From Artocarpus heterophyllus (lineage: Eukaryota > Streptophyta > Magnoliopsida > Rosales > Moraceae), in NCBI GenBank assembly GCA_025403435.1, contig CM046339.1:6594981-6658980 (forward strand): DNA of 64,000 nucleotides, in the 5' to 3' direction. Position numbers and translations under genes: made by a program. Below are positions 31,802-44,170 of this stretch, in pieces (position 1 is the stretch's first letter; the number at the start of each line of letters is the position of its first letter). Under the pieces are notes generated by a model that saw only the letters and a program-made list of their open reading frames with translations, was not told where the DNA came from and did not search any database.

Positions 31802-34800
31802 AAAAAATCTCCGCGAATCTTTTATTTTCCACCCGAGATTCTAAAGGATAAAGTCTCAGTTTTGATTCAAATAGCCCAATAGAAAAGATATCTGATCAAA
31901 ACAAACTTTATCAAGATAATCTCTAAGAAAATAAATCAATTCACAATAATTCTACAAGTTTATCTTGTTCTAATTGTCCAAAATTAAAACAACCGATAAA
32001 CAGACAAGAATTATCCGAACGCTATAATTCAACAAGTTCATCTTGAACTAATTTCTTACATAATTAATTCAACCGATAAACAGACATGAATTATTTGATT
32101 CTTATAAATTTTAAACCAATCTGATAAATCCGACATAAGTCACCAATTATTGGAAAAGCACGCCGTGTCGTTACAGGATTTTGTGAGCTAGCAAAGGGGA
32201 CCAAAATGGACCTATAAAGTTCAAGCTCATGATAACTATGAAACCCAATATCCCAGATATACATTTCACAATTATCAACTCCAACGCTACTCCACTAAAA
32301 GCTTGGAGCTGCACTCTCGAACTTTATAGAATTACGAAGCTCGTGTAGCTAAGTCTCCATGACATATCATAGTGTATCGCATCCCCATATGATCATCCAT
32401 AATCGGCTTAAGGACAAGTTCTGTCTTACCTTCCCGATTATTTTTATCTTACGTTCCATTGTCTCACCATTAGAAAACTTACCATCCAAAGATAGTATAC
32501 CATTCGGTTACACCTATGTATCCAAATGGTTGAGCGCTCCAGTTTTCCAATTACAGGACAACGCATATAAGAGGATATCATTACTCCTAAAGAGGAGCTA
32601 TGGATTCCATATCTATGAATAACAAGTCTACGCTATCAAGAGTCATGCCTCCAACGTACCGGCATGCATGCCACTATAGAGATGTGGGAGTCACCCATTG
32701 GTACATCAAAAGACACAAGTCGAGACAACGGGCCCATTATTCATCTCAGGATTAAGATACAATACAAACGACTGTCTAAAGTGAATCGATTTGCCAAGAC
32801 AGAATTATTAATCCAAATCAATTCACTTTATGTCCCGATCCAACACATCGTCACCTATGACAACGCGCCAATGTTTCTATTCACGGAGTCCAACTCCGAT
32901 GGCCAAGACAAACCATCTCCCAAAAGGGATATAGACAACATAACAATCTTTACATGAATAAAGCGCCCAACTTTATTCCCTCGATTGCGGATCATATATT
33001 TTAGACCATCACCTTAAGAGTCGTGTCTACCGCATAATCATCCCATCATATGCCCAACTCTTAAGGTTTAGACTGACAGTCTCAGACTACTATTTGCTTA
33101 TCATACATTCAACGAATATGAACGTAAAGAGGACAATATTTGGTATATATAAATGAATAAATTCTTTATTGATAAAAATGTCTCCAAAAACGTATTACAT
33201 TTTTACTCCTTAGAGCATACATGTCTAACACATTAACCTTACGTTAAAAATTTTTTAACGTTCTTTTTCCCCATTTTTCTCTCATCCTCTCACCTCTCCT
33301 CTCATTCATTTCTGAGACGCTTTCTTCTTCATCTCTTCCTCTTCTCTTCTCCACGAATTCTACTCTTCTCTCTCTCTCTTAAAAATTCTCTGCAAATATT
33401 TGAAAGAAAATCTGATAATTTCGTTAGTTGAATTCAAGAATTTTGAGAAGAAAATCTTTTAAGGTAAGAACTCAGTTTTTTCAGTAATTTTGAAAAGAAA
33501 TTCTCCTCCTCAATTTGTCTGCAATATCTTTCTCTAGGTATCATATTTTGTTCTAAATTTTTAATATGTTATTCATGTATGTGTTATCTGATGTTTCTCA
33601 AAGTTTCAAGTCATTTCGATGTTTCTATGATAAGTTATGAATTTTTTTTCCTCTATCCTTCATAGTAAAATATTGCTATTTGGCTATGATGCGTGAAAAA
33701 TCTAACTTTTATTCAAGGGGTAAATGTGTTTCGTTTTTCACGAAATTTGGTAAGAATGTTCATATATATGTTATGATATAGGCTGCAAAGTTTGGTAATG
33801 TTTTGATGAGTGTATTTTATGTTATGAAATTTCTATGAGGTTAGGTCGAGAAAACTGTTTTAACAATGTTATTTTTGGATTTTCGTTTTATGAAATGTTT
33901 TATATGTCTAAATGATTTTATTGATGATAAAATAATTTTATGATATTGAAATGCATGATAATAAGATGTTTGTATGAATTTTAAAATTAAAATACATGTA
34001 TTTTAAATTGTTAGAAAAATGTATTTAAAAGGTTACTCACTGCCTTATGAATGTTGGCTGATTTCATGTTTAAAATGTATGGTTTGTTTTTATATGCTTA
34101 ATTTAATTTTTATGATTTAAGAAAAATCATGATAACATGTTTATGTGATGATAATTTTATGTTTTGACAATTATGGTTATGAATTTTGTTTGTAATAAGA
34201 TGAATTTATGTGTGATGGTATATGAATGGATGTTTTATGGTAGGTATCAATTTTATTGTATTTTAAAATGGATAAATGGCATGAACACACAAAGGAACAA
34301 GCACATCGAGACCGCGGTGTCGTCACCAAATCATATTAAGGTTAAGTAAGCTAGCTTTAAGGTAAGTATATTCTCACCTGCAACATGATGTGATTTAAAA
34401 GGTTTGATGTTATGTTCATGATGATATTTATATTGATTTTATGATGATTTCCTTAAAGGATTTCTTATGAAAGATTTTCATGATTTAAAGTTATGCATGT
34501 TTGATTATGGCAAATTTCTAAGCATGAAAGTTATGTATATATGTATCACCTAATAAGTGTTGCACACCAATGTTATGATATGATATTTTATGATGTCATG
34601 TTTGGTTTGGGATTAGCTACCCTTCTCCTCTCATAACGGCGCACCTACAATGATGTTTATGGTGCAACACTTGGGCCCTTAAGATAAAATGGAATAAGTT
34701 TTAGTATGGTCAAATAATGAAAGATATGTTTCTATGAAATTGTGCTTAAGGAACTTTTATGATATGATGATGATAATAATGATGTATATGAAATGTTTTT

Positions 34801-35134
34801 AAATTATGAGAATTATATGTACTTACTAAGCATTAGCTTATTCGAGTTTATGTCATGTTGTAGATAAGGGTAAGAAAATCATGGATTAGGCGGAGGACAT
34901 GGGAAAGCATGTGAGCATAAAGTACGATGAATTGTAACCGGATGAACGCCAAGAAGAAAGTTTTTATGTTTTAAATCAAGTTCTATAATATGGACATATT
35001 TATTTATTAAGTTTTAAGAATACATGAGCTATGATTTTATATTTTATTTCATCATTTTAAGAATTTTGATCTTCCGCATTTTTATGAAAAGTTGGATTTG
35101 TCTTAAAAGTAAGTTTTCTGAAAAACTTTTGGCT

Positions 35135-35268
35135 CGGTCGGCCTGCCGATATTTGAAGGTTCGGCCTGCCGATCATGTTTTCGGCCTGCAGAACGATGAT
35201 AGGTTTTTAAGCCCAGATTTACAAAGCTTTTGCCGGCCTACCGAAGTCCCAGGTTCGGCCTGCCAAAC
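35135..35268. repeat. GGCAGGCCGA motif cluster b (Tekay-1 3' LTR)
   Basis: Copies include GGTCGGCCTGCCGATA, TTCGGCCTGCCGATC, TTCGGCCTGCAGAAC, GCCGGCCTACCGAAG and TTCGGCCTGCCAAAC. It lacks two blocks present in the 5' LTR cluster, with ends falling in motif copies. Confidence 0.88.
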
Positions 35269-35589
35269 TATGGGAGCAAATAAGTTATAAACGATGTGAT
35301 GTTTTTTTTTATAAGTTATGATTTTACAACTTGGTATATCCATTTTATTAAAGCAAGTTTATGATTAATTTAAAGTGTAATTGAATAAATTATGGTATGG
35401 AATAAGTTAAGCAATGTTATTTAAAAAAAAAAACATGAATGGATCCTGGTTATGTATGTTTTAATTATGTTTACAATTAAAAGTATCGTATAGGTTTTGT
35501 AGTTATGTTTAAGTTTAAAGTTCAAATAAGTATGAATGTATGAATGTAACGACATCTGTGACGTCCATAAGGGGGGGTGTTACAAATAA

Positions 35590-36933
35590 TGAAATTAACA
35601 TTAGTGCATAACTATTGTTTCAACTATTTTATCAACGGTTTATTATCGTCACCTTGTGGTTATCAACAATAAACCATACTAAAGTAAATTATCCTCTCGG
35701 AGACCCAACTCGGTACATGATGAAATCCCTTCCTTGGGGTCAGAACCACCATGTGCTACCTATGGACCAATGATGGAGGTCGCAGGTCCTCTCTTCAAAA
35801 GCCTTCTCCCACTCAATCTTTCGAAATCAAGGTTTTATTTTATAAACATGCATGAACAATTTTTAATGAGCAGCACTCCCTATTCTAATGACATGTTATC
35901 AATATGCGTGGTAAATCATATTATAATGCAGATAAGCAAAGCAATCATGTAAAGCTACAAGCAAAATAATAATAAATAACCGTAATATTATGGTCCCACT
36001 CTAGATGATAGAAAATAAAGATTACAAAAGGATGATCGAAACATATTATTGATTCTCATCCTCAAATCTTTAAATTATATCCTTCTTCATGTAATTTCCA
36101 TCTTAAAGTCTTCAATCCCGTATAGATCAAAAACTTCATATTTCTGGTCATATCTAAATTTAATGTTTTTCAAAATTGTCCCAAAAATAAAATTAAAATT
36201 GCATCGAAAAACCCATTTCTTCTCGAAAAACACAGCCCTATGCTGGCCTGTTGAATTTTTTAATTTGGCCTACCGGTGACGTGGTCGACCACGGTATGTA
36301 TATCACGGTCAACTGTCCATCCATAATTGGGCTGTCAAATTTGAAAGTTTGGCCTACCGCTAGAGCCACCATTTTGCCTCGTGCAATTGTAGTCAATCGC
36401 ACTATGTGTATCGCGGTCAACTGCACCCTTACCTGAGTAGAATTTTCAAAAAACAAATTTAAGAGCAGTTTTCAATTTTATTTTCAATAATTCAAAAACA
36501 TAAAATGAAAGACTCAAAAAATACCTATGGAACGCTATCATCTATCTTCTAGATCCGTCTTCTTTGAATGATTATTTAATTACAAAATTATTACAAATTT
36601 AAAATTAAATAATAAGCCCTAGACAGAGATGATAGTCTGCCATCTAATTACATGAAAATCCTAGATACACATTCTAACCTCTAAGGAACCATAACTGGTA
36701 TAAATTAATTAATTAATTAATAAATAATTAAATAATAATTTAGTCAACCATAATTAATTAATATAAAAATTCACCATATAATCCATGACAACATAAAAAT
36801 ATATAGAAACCAAGAGTGTCAACTCTCTAAAAATTAAATTCAAGCATTGGAGAGATCAAGATCATATAATTTATACATATAGCATGATCACAAACTCGTA
36901 AATTTACATAAAAAGCATGGCTCTGATACTAAT
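35590..36933 (-). other. Copia-1 leader, LTR-proximal part, with divergent motif cluster
   Basis: Continues the leader from 14936 after Tekay-1. At the place of the Copia-2 motif cluster (36241-36433) it has TTTGGCCTACCG twice plus a different palindrome, GTGGTCGACCAC (36281-36292), and CGCGGTCAACTGCACC. A worn primer site, TAGTATCAGAGCC on the minus strand, is at 36919-36931. Confidence 0.85.
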
Positions 36934-38907
36934 TGTTGGAAAAATAGTATGTAGTGGAATTTTAAAATTTTTATATCAGAGTATTTTCCAAAAAACAAGT
37001 TTGATATGCTGTATGCGTAAATTAATTAGATCTTACTAACCTCGTTTCCTGAAAAGCTCCTGTAATCCGTGAAGAGTACAATGTTCCAAAAGAGCCTTGA
37101 CCAACTGTTCTTCTTTGCTATCCTTTATCCACAATTGGAGTACGTGTAAGCATATGCCGTTTAGCCTTTCCCTGGTGACTCTCCTCCCAACCAATTGAGA
37201 AAACTCAAAGCTAGTGTTTGTGAACAAGAGCTCTTAGGGAGTTTTAGAGTCTCACTCTTAATCTCTCAATTGATCTAAATAACAAAGAGAACTCATTCTA
37301 TGTTTATAGAGGTCGGACATGGGGTCAATCATTATTAGATAAGGCCTCAAAATTCGAGTTTGAATCAGTTTTGAATTTGAATCCACGTAATCTGACTTGG
37401 AGTCTGATAGCCGCGGCCGACCACGATACAAAGGCGCGGTCGACTGCACCATTGTAGATACCTAATTTGAATTTGATTCGAATCCAAGGTTGATTCGATA
37501 GATGCTATCTCACCTATTGGATAATTCCTATCTTATTAGTTCTGGGTTTCTTTGATAGAGTCTCAATTTTAATTCAAATAACCCAATAGAGAAGTTATCA
37601 GATTAAAATAATCATATCCTAATAAACCCATACAAACAAGATATTATCCACAATAATTCAACATATTTATCTTGAAGTAATTCACCAAATTAATTCAACC
37701 ATGAAACCAACATGTTTATCTTAAATTAATTATAGAATTAATTCAACCGATAAATTTACATGAATATTAAATCCAATTAACTAGAATTTTAGCCAATCTA
37801 ATAATTCAACATAAGTCACCAATTATTGGAAAAGCACGTCATATCGTTATAGAATTTTTTATAAGCTAGCAAAGGGAACCTGATGGACCTATATAGTTCA
37901 AGCTCCCTATAATTACGAAACCCAATATCCCAGATATACATTTCATAATTATCAACTCTAACGCTACTCCACTAAAAGCTCAGAGTTGCACTCTCGAACT
38001 ATATAGACTTACAAAGCCCGCATAGCTAAGTCTCCATGACATATCATAATGTATCGTATCCGTATAGGATTATCCATAATCAGCTTAAGGATGAATTCTG
38101 TCTTACCATCCTGATTATTTTTATCTTACGTTCCATTATCTCACCATTGAAAAACTTATCATCCAAAGATGGATATCATTCGGTTACACTTGTGTATCCA
38201 AATGGTTGAGCACTATAGTTTTTCAATTATAGGATAACGCATATAAGAGGATATCAACTGCTCCTGAAGAGGAGCTATGGATTTTATATCTATGAATAAC
38301 AGGTCTACGCTATCAAGAGTCATGCCTCCAATGTACCAACATGCGTATCACTATTAAAATGTGGATGTCACCCTTTGGTACATTCAAAGACACAAGTCAA
38401 GAAAACAGGCCGACTATTCATCTTAAGGTTAGGATACAATACATATGATTGTCTAAAGCGAATCGATTTGCCGAGATAGAATTGTTAATCCAAGTCAATT
38501 TACTTTATGTCCTGATCCAACACTTCGTCGCCTATGATAATGTGCCAATGTTTCTATTCATGGAGTCCACCTTCGATGGTCAAGACAAACCATCTCCGGA
38601 TAGGGATATAGACAACATAACAACCTTATCATGAATAAAGTGCCCAACTTTATTCCCTCGATTGCGGATCTTATGATGTAGACCGTCATCTTAAGCATCG
38701 TCTCTTTCGTATAATCTATCCATCATATGCCTAATTCTTAAGGTTTAGACCGACAGTCTTAGACTTTTGTTTGCTTAATATACATTCAACTAATATGAAC
38801 ATAAAGAGGACAAGGTTTGGTATATAAATAATAAATAAATTTTTTATTGATAAAATGTCTTCAAAAACATATTACATTTTTACTCCTTAGGGCATACATG
38901 TCTAACA
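36934..38907 (-). repeat. Copia-1 5' LTR
   Basis: 1974 bp from TGTTGGAAAAATAG to TCTAACA, clearly homologous to the Copia-2 LTRs but well diverged. At the motif-cluster position (37411-37452) it has CCGCGGCCGACCACG and GCGCGGTCGACTGCACC instead of GGCAGGCCGA copies. The right flank begins ATAAG. Confidence 0.9.
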
Positions 38908-39420
38908 ATAAGACCTTCATAGAAGTATCGGATGAGGAATTGTTTACTGATTTGGTGATGAGAGTAGCTTGCACACAACGTTTCGAATCGTTTCCAACAC
39001 TCGTAGAGGGACTCGTCATTGTATTGTCGAATATCACCAATTTCTTTTTGGATGGTGGCTGCACTGGATGCATGGAAGTGCTTCTCAAAAAAGATCTTAT
39101 TTATTTCATTCCATATGATGATGGAGCCAGAAGGTAAGTAGTAGAGCCACTCTTTAGTGGAATCTACCAAAGAAAATGAAAGGCTCACAAGTTGATTTGC
39201 TCGTCATAAATTCTAGCATGCCTCATGGTTAAGCGTACTACGTGAAACTTTTTGAGATGCTTGTGTGGGTCACCTACAAATCCATAGAACATTGGCAAAA
39301 TATGGATTGGTCCGGATTTGAGCTCAAAGGGATTTGACCTCAAAGGCTTTGAGTGCTCAGCTGATGTTGTTTCACACTATCTCTTCTTGTTCTTGGTAGT
39401 CTAAATGTGTCGAAGAATTA
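38908..39420 (-). pseudogene. Athila-type gag fragment
   Basis: Reading right to left, 39300-39190 gives PMFYGFVGDPHKHLKKFHVV and TMRHARIYDEQINL. 39188-38912 gives FSLVDSTKEWLYYLPSGSII, WNEINKIFFEKHFHASSAATIQKEIGDIRQ, LYECWKRFETLCASYSHHQI and FYEGL. These are consecutive blocks of the Retrotrans_gag domain as found in Athila-type elements. An in-frame stop separates the two parts. The fragment stops where Copia-1 begins. No complete product is possible. Confidence 0.85.
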
Positions 39421-39688
39421 GTTGATGATTGTAATTCGACGTTTAGAGCTCGGTTGAACTTTGGTGGTCAATTGGGTGTTGTTCATAGAAATGACGGTGG
39501 AAATAGAGGTAGTGGATATGACTATATGGCTTTGGATATTTCCAAGAGTTTGATTCTTGATTCTATGCTCAATGTTTTCGCCGGACATTCAAACTTGTAC
39601 AAACATGAAAAATAAGAAAAATAAACAAAAAAAAGAGGTAAACCTAAAATAAAATGAAAAACAATTAACAATTTAATTAAAATATTAA
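39421..39688 (-). other. Athila leader and gag N-terminal remnant
   Basis: Sequence between gag and primer site. No convincing frame; probably the decayed gag start and leader. Confidence 0.5.
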
Positions 39689-39708
39689 TCCCCAATGACA
39701 AGGTGCCA
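39689..39708 (-). other. Athila-type primer binding site, degenerate
   Basis: The minus strand reads TGGCACCTTGTCATTGGGGA, a worn form of the TGGCGCCGTTGCCGGGGA site typical of Athila/Tat elements. Confidence 0.8.
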
Positions 39709-40914
39709 AATTTTTATAGCATCCTAAAGGACCCAACGAAATTGAAACCTTGCTAATGTGTAAATGGTCATTTTTGAGTATAAAGGCAAGCAAAGTCATT
39801 CTTGTAGAGGATTGAATTTAATGAAGTTGTTATCATTCAAATTTTTTTATATTTTTTTTTATAAAAGAGTGGGGTTTTAATTTTCTTAACAAAACAAAAT
39901 AAATAAAACTATTGTGAAATTCAAAGGATTAAAAACAATAATGATAAAATGAGTTAAAGGTTCGTTTCCACCATTAAACAATGATTATGCAATTGATCTT
40001 TAGAATTATTCACAAATTTTTTAGTTGAAATTGACAACCGTAGATAGCAAAAGCTCTGCTATCCTAATCTTTCCTTTCTTTGTAGTTTAGTAAAACGAGC
40101 CATTCACTAAATCTTTTTCTATTAAACAACTTAGAATAAGCTCCTTAGATTTAATCTAATGGAAGTATTATGTTGAGAAAGATAGGTTGATCTAGGGAAC
40201 AAACACACAAGCTCAGTTCATTTAACCTAGGTTATGTTCCACATGCAATCATATGAAAAATTGATCATAATCAATGACCACATTGTGCTATTTATGATTA
40301 AAAATACAAGACAATTACAGATCAAGATTTCTAACCTAACATATAGTAAATTCAAAGTTTCATTTGGTTGGCCACCCCAAACAACACAATAAATCAGCTA
40401 TGAATAGTAACTTTTGGTGAAACATAAGCAATTTCAACTAGAAATCTAAGGAATAATTCATACAATCAACTACAATATCATGTCTAAGGTTTTGAATTCA
40501 TCTTTAACCACAAATAGGTTTAGTTCAAATAATTAAAATACACAACAAAATCACAAAAACTAACAACATTCAGAGCTCAAGAGGAGGAGCTAGGGGGAAG
40601 GTTGTTAATGAACGTTAAGGAATTCTAAGGCAACAAATCTTCTAAATCCATCTCCTCCTTATTCTTTCCTTCTCTTTCTCTTGGTTTTGTAGCTTTTGGT
40701 ATGATATTTTAGGTGTAAAATGTCCTCTTGATATGCTAAAATGAGGCATATATATGCTAGGTTTTCTCTACAATGTTTGGAGTCTTTAGAACTAAAAATT
40801 CTTGCAAAATTGAGGTGTGCGCATGGGCAAAGAAGAGTTTGGCCTAGCTACACAAAACTACATGTAGAGCTAAAAGGCAAACACATGGCCACATAGAACT
40901 TTTTTCTCGATGCA
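39709..40914 (-). repeat. Athila-type 5' LTR
   Basis: About 1.2 kb between the primer site and the junction with Tekay-2 LTR DNA. The outer end reads TGCATCGAG on the minus strand, a plausible TG start. A TATA-like CATATATATGCC is at 40756-40745, followed on the minus strand by a purine-rich leader. No second LTR is in the window, so the boundaries are inferred. Confidence 0.6.
40745..40756 (-). promoter_or_regulatory. Athila LTR TATA-like box
   Basis: CATATATATGCC on the minus strand, about 160 bp inside the LTR start and upstream of an AG-rich stretch that could be the RNA start region. Confidence 0.45.
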
Positions 40915-43900
40915 GTTCTAAAGGCACGGGGGCAGAGGTTCTAGGTGCTCCGGTGGCTTGGGGGTCACATTATACTTGAAGGGACGTGCATTCATGTGGT
41001 CTTTGTGGTTGGTTCGGCATCAGGTGACAATCATGCACCGATGAAGACTCATTTTCTAGCTCCATTTATTACAACTGTGTCTGCTGATCCCCATTCATGG
41101 TGGCCGGATTGACTCTAATGACTAACTATGCTCATATTCTGGTTTTGTGATATAATGTAAAGGCAGTTTTACCTTCAGTTTATGGTTTTTTTTTGGTTTT
41201 TTTCCTAGTTTGTAATAACAGGAGTGGCCTTTCCACTCTTTGGTTTTGTCTTAACTCTAGCCCACTTGAGTTTGTGCTCCATGGTGCTACTATAGGTGAC
41301 TGTTATAATACAAGTCCTCTAATATCAATCATTTGGAGTTCTTCGTCGATCATAGAAGATTTGTTGAACGAGCCAAGTACTCTATTGTAAGTATGCCTTA
41401 TTGGTGGAAGTTTAACCCCCTTAGTTTAATCCCCTTGAACATTTCACTAGAATTTACTGGTGGAGTCGGTTTGAGATCGAGATAATGTATTGTTATGTAA
41501 GTTGGTCACTTTCATAGTATTGGTGTATGTATTTTGTTGAGCTAGAATACAGCTACCCATTCAAAAAAAATTATATGCCTTCCTTCCTGTACATCATTGT
41601 AAGAAGTACAATCAAATATTTTGTTTTCCCTCATTTGTTCTACTTTTTTTCTTTATATCTTTCTTTTATTTCCCTTGCTCTCCTATTTCACGTCTTTTTC
41701 ACCTTCTCTTCTTTCTCTCATCTGGCTACTTAGACTTAGAGGAGCATCCAACAACTCAAACCTTCCCAAAATTCTCAAAAAAACCAGAGAAGGCTCAAGA
41801 TTGACGTAAGAATTTATTCTAGATATAACATATATTCATATTATCTATGGATTCTAACTTCTAGAATTTTATCTACAAATTTCTATTCTTTGTGAAATTT
41901 TAATACGATGTTTATATGTATATTAGATGTTATTTTCAAAACATCACATCATTTGGTATATTTTTTTATTTGATATTGAATTTTTATTCTCTGCTGCACT
42001 TGATCAAATTATTGATAGTTGGTGATGTTTTACAAAAATATAGTCTTCTCTTAAAGAGCAAATGAATTTTGATTTCTATGAAATTTTATAGAGATATATA
42101 TTTATATGTTATGTCGTGATCTAAAAATTTTCTTGGTTATCCAACAGATAATTTATGACTTCTTAAACTTTCTTTAAGTTATATCTCTATTGATGTCAGA
42201 CTTACATGTTCTTTACTACTAGTTTCAAAGACTTTTTATTATAGATAAATAAATTGCTTTGATGACAAAGCTTTTTCTACTATTGTAATATATGTTTGCA
42301 AATTTTCATAAAATTTTTAAGGCTGCAGTAATTTATTTTATTTTATTTGAAAATGTTAATTGGAGGATGTTCAATGCCTAACGTGCTTGAAGTTAATTTA
42401 TGTATTTGAGTTCAAACGTGTGTTATAAATTATTTCAAATTTATTTGAAGCTGAATAGTGGATAGGTTATGCTTATATATGTCTAATATACATGGTAAAT
42501 TTTATAAATTATGTTATGGCATAAATTATTTAATCTATAATTTTTAATGAGGGTTGCTTACTGCGTAGTGGTTACTGGTAGATTTTGTGATATTGAGTGT
42601 GTGATTTATGTAAATTATCAAATGATATTTTTATGACTAAAGAAGAATTAGAGGGCTACACACATGTGTTAACCTTATTCAAAAAAATTTTCATTCTCAA
42701 ATATGTGAATTGTTAGATATAAGGTGAAGAATCATTGAATGTCAGTTAGTTTTGTGAATGGCAAATTTGCTTAAATGTTTAGAAATTTTTTTTTAAAAAT
42801 ATTTTGGATTAATATTTTTAAGAAAAGAAAATTTGAGTAATATTTTTACATGTTACATATGTTATGGAAAAAGTTTTATACTTTTCTCTAGCTTATGAAT
42901 TGAGATTTAATTCTTTAAGTGAATAAGGGTCAGGTTTGCTACTTGTATGTTTCTTAACTCCAGATGTATGTTTATGAGTTTAAAATATTTTATTTCATTA
43001 TGTATGATGTTGAATGATAAAATGCTATGTTAATGGTATTATAAACATAAATAATAATTTCATGCATTATATAAATGATTAACATTGACACTCCAAAAGA
43101 CGAGCACATTGAGAACCACGGCTACATCATCCAACTTAAAGTTTAGTAAGTTGGCAAGTTAAATAAGTACATTCTCACCTGCAACATAATAAATTATGAA
43201 ATGTTAAGGAATGTTTTATGATTAAAGGTTTATGAACAAATGTTCTTATTTCAAGGCCTTTTACAATGAGATTTCTCAAGGATACTTTCATGTTTATGAT
43301 TTTATGATTGTGATAAGCTTTTAAAGAAAGTTACATATATATATATATATATCACTTAATTAAGCATTGCATACCCTATGTCTATGTTTATGATGTCCCA
43401 AAGGTTGGACTTGTCATGTTTGGTTTGGGAGCAGTTGCCCCACTCCTCTCATGGTTGCTTGCCTACAATGTTAATGGTGTTTTGGGCCTCTAAAAATGAA
43501 ATGAATAATGTTTTAATATAGACATTTAAATGAAGGATATATTATATATGAACTTGTGCCTTGTGTACTATTATGATCATGATTATGATGTATGTTACGA
43601 TTTTTATGAAAGTTCATAGTTTATGTTGTAAGACAGGAAAGTGTACTTCCTAAACTTATACTTACTTAGATTTATATCAAGTTACAGAAAAGGTATAAGG
43701 TATATGGAATAGCATAGAGGATGGGGATGAGCATGTAAACAAAAGTGCTGGATTAGAAAAGGAATCACACCACTAAAAAGAACTAATACTTACTTATGTT
43801 ATTTTTTGTACTAAAGTTGTTTTGAGACTTCATTTAGTTTATGTTTCCTATGGACTTTTGAATGTTTTGGAACTTTTAAAAGTTTTTGGTATTTTATGTG

Positions 43901-44103
43901 TTTGAAGACTATGCTACATTTCTCTTATTATGATGCATTTAAACTATATGGACTTTTAAATATTTTCATAAATGTTAAAAAAATACCTGTTTTTCCTAGG
44001 TTAGTTGCTTTATTGTAAATGTTTTATTTGAATTTTTTATTTTCAAGTAGTGATTTAACTAGAAAAGAAATGATTATTGTGACATCTGTAAGGGGGTGTA
44101 ATA
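40915..44103 (+). repeat. Tekay-2 5' LTR, 5' end missing
   Basis: Homologous to 59505-60892 at its left and recognisably to Tekay-1 in its last third. A conserved block with GAGCACATTGAGAACCACGG is at 43103-43122 and CATTCTCACCTGCAACAT at 43170-43187. It ends GGGGGTGTAATA. A (TA) run is at 43337-43353. Open frames at 41193-41390 and 41527-41809 have no recognisable domain. Confidence 0.85.
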
Positions 44104-44170
44104 GATATAATATTAGAGCGGGTTTTTGTTTCTAATACACATCACTACAAGTCAGTTTCAAGTCCTCCAG

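Larger units (their letters stand above)
23531..33230 (-). mobile_element. Copia-2: young, nearly intact Ty1/copia element
   Basis: Two 2035-bp LTRs (TGTTGG...TCTAACA on +) flank a 5.6-kb interior, with target duplication CATTA at 23526-23530 and 33231-33235. By eye the LTRs differ at about ten sites, so the insertion is recent. On the minus strand the order is 5' LTR, primer site, 1.66-kb leader, gag-pol and polypurine tract GTGGGAGAT. Protease, integrase, RT, RNase H is the Ty1/copia order. One frameshift in gag is the only coding defect seen. Confidence 0.97.
31196..33230 (-). repeat. Copia-2 5' LTR
   Basis: 2035 bp, same length as the 3' LTR with about ten base differences noticed by eye. 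On the minus strand it holds the TATA box and presumed transcription start. The GGCAGGCCGA cluster is at 31715-31801, upstream of the primer site and downstream in position of most of U3. Confidence 0.95.
14942..35584 (+). mobile_element. Tekay-1: Ty3/gypsy chromovirus-type element with Copia-2 in its 3' LTR
   Basis: LTRs start TGTAACACCC and end ATTACA or GTTACA, with target duplication AATAA at 14937-14941 and 35585-35589. Removing the element rejoins GGTTAATAATGAAATTAAC, matching Copia-2 at the same leader site. The 5' LTR is 3033 bp. The 3' LTR is about 3016 bp without the 9.7-kb Copia-2 insertion. The primer site, leader intron, gag-pol and polypurine tract (AAGGTGGGGAGAAT ending at 22863) are in the expected order. 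The long LTRs and a chromodomain-like C-terminus suggest the Tekay/Del lineage. The lineage call is from motifs only. Confidence 0.95.
22864..35584 (+). repeat. Tekay-1 3' LTR, split by Copia-2
   Basis: Pieces 22864-23530 and 33231-35584 align with the 5' LTR. The break at CATTA corresponds to GCCATTAAC at 15556-15564. LTR ends TGTAACACCC and GTGTTACA are intact. Motif cluster a is at 23113-23220 and cluster b at 35135-35268. Confidence 0.93.
382..38907 (-). mobile_element. Copia-1: old Ty1/copia element split by CACTA and Tekay-1
   Basis: Visible pieces are a truncated 3' LTR (382-1581), pol (1596-4002 and 13244 onward), gag up to a lost start near 14632, leader (14633-14936 and 35590-36933) and 5' LTR (36934-38907). 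All pieces align by eye with the better preserved Copia-2 and Copia-3, so it belongs to the same family. The coding parts carry many stops and frameshifts. It contains the CACTA element at 4003-13243 and Tekay-1 at 14942-35584, so it predates both. The right flank starts ATAAG; the matching left duplication has been lost. Confidence 0.9.
1..40914 (-). mobile_element. Athila-type Ty3/gypsy element, interrupted and partial
   Basis: Only two pieces are visible: protease at 1-381 and the 5' end (gag, primer site, 5' LTR) at 38908-40914. Copia-1 and everything nested in it fill the gap. Orientation and order (LTR, primer site, gag, protease running right to left) agree with one minus-strand element. 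The primer site matches the tRNA-Asp-type site of the Athila/Tat group. The right boundary is put at 40914, where sequence ending TGCA meets DNA homologous to an internal point of the Tekay-2 3' LTR. That suggests insertion into the Tekay-2 5' LTR, with the other Athila end left of the window. Confidence 0.6.
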
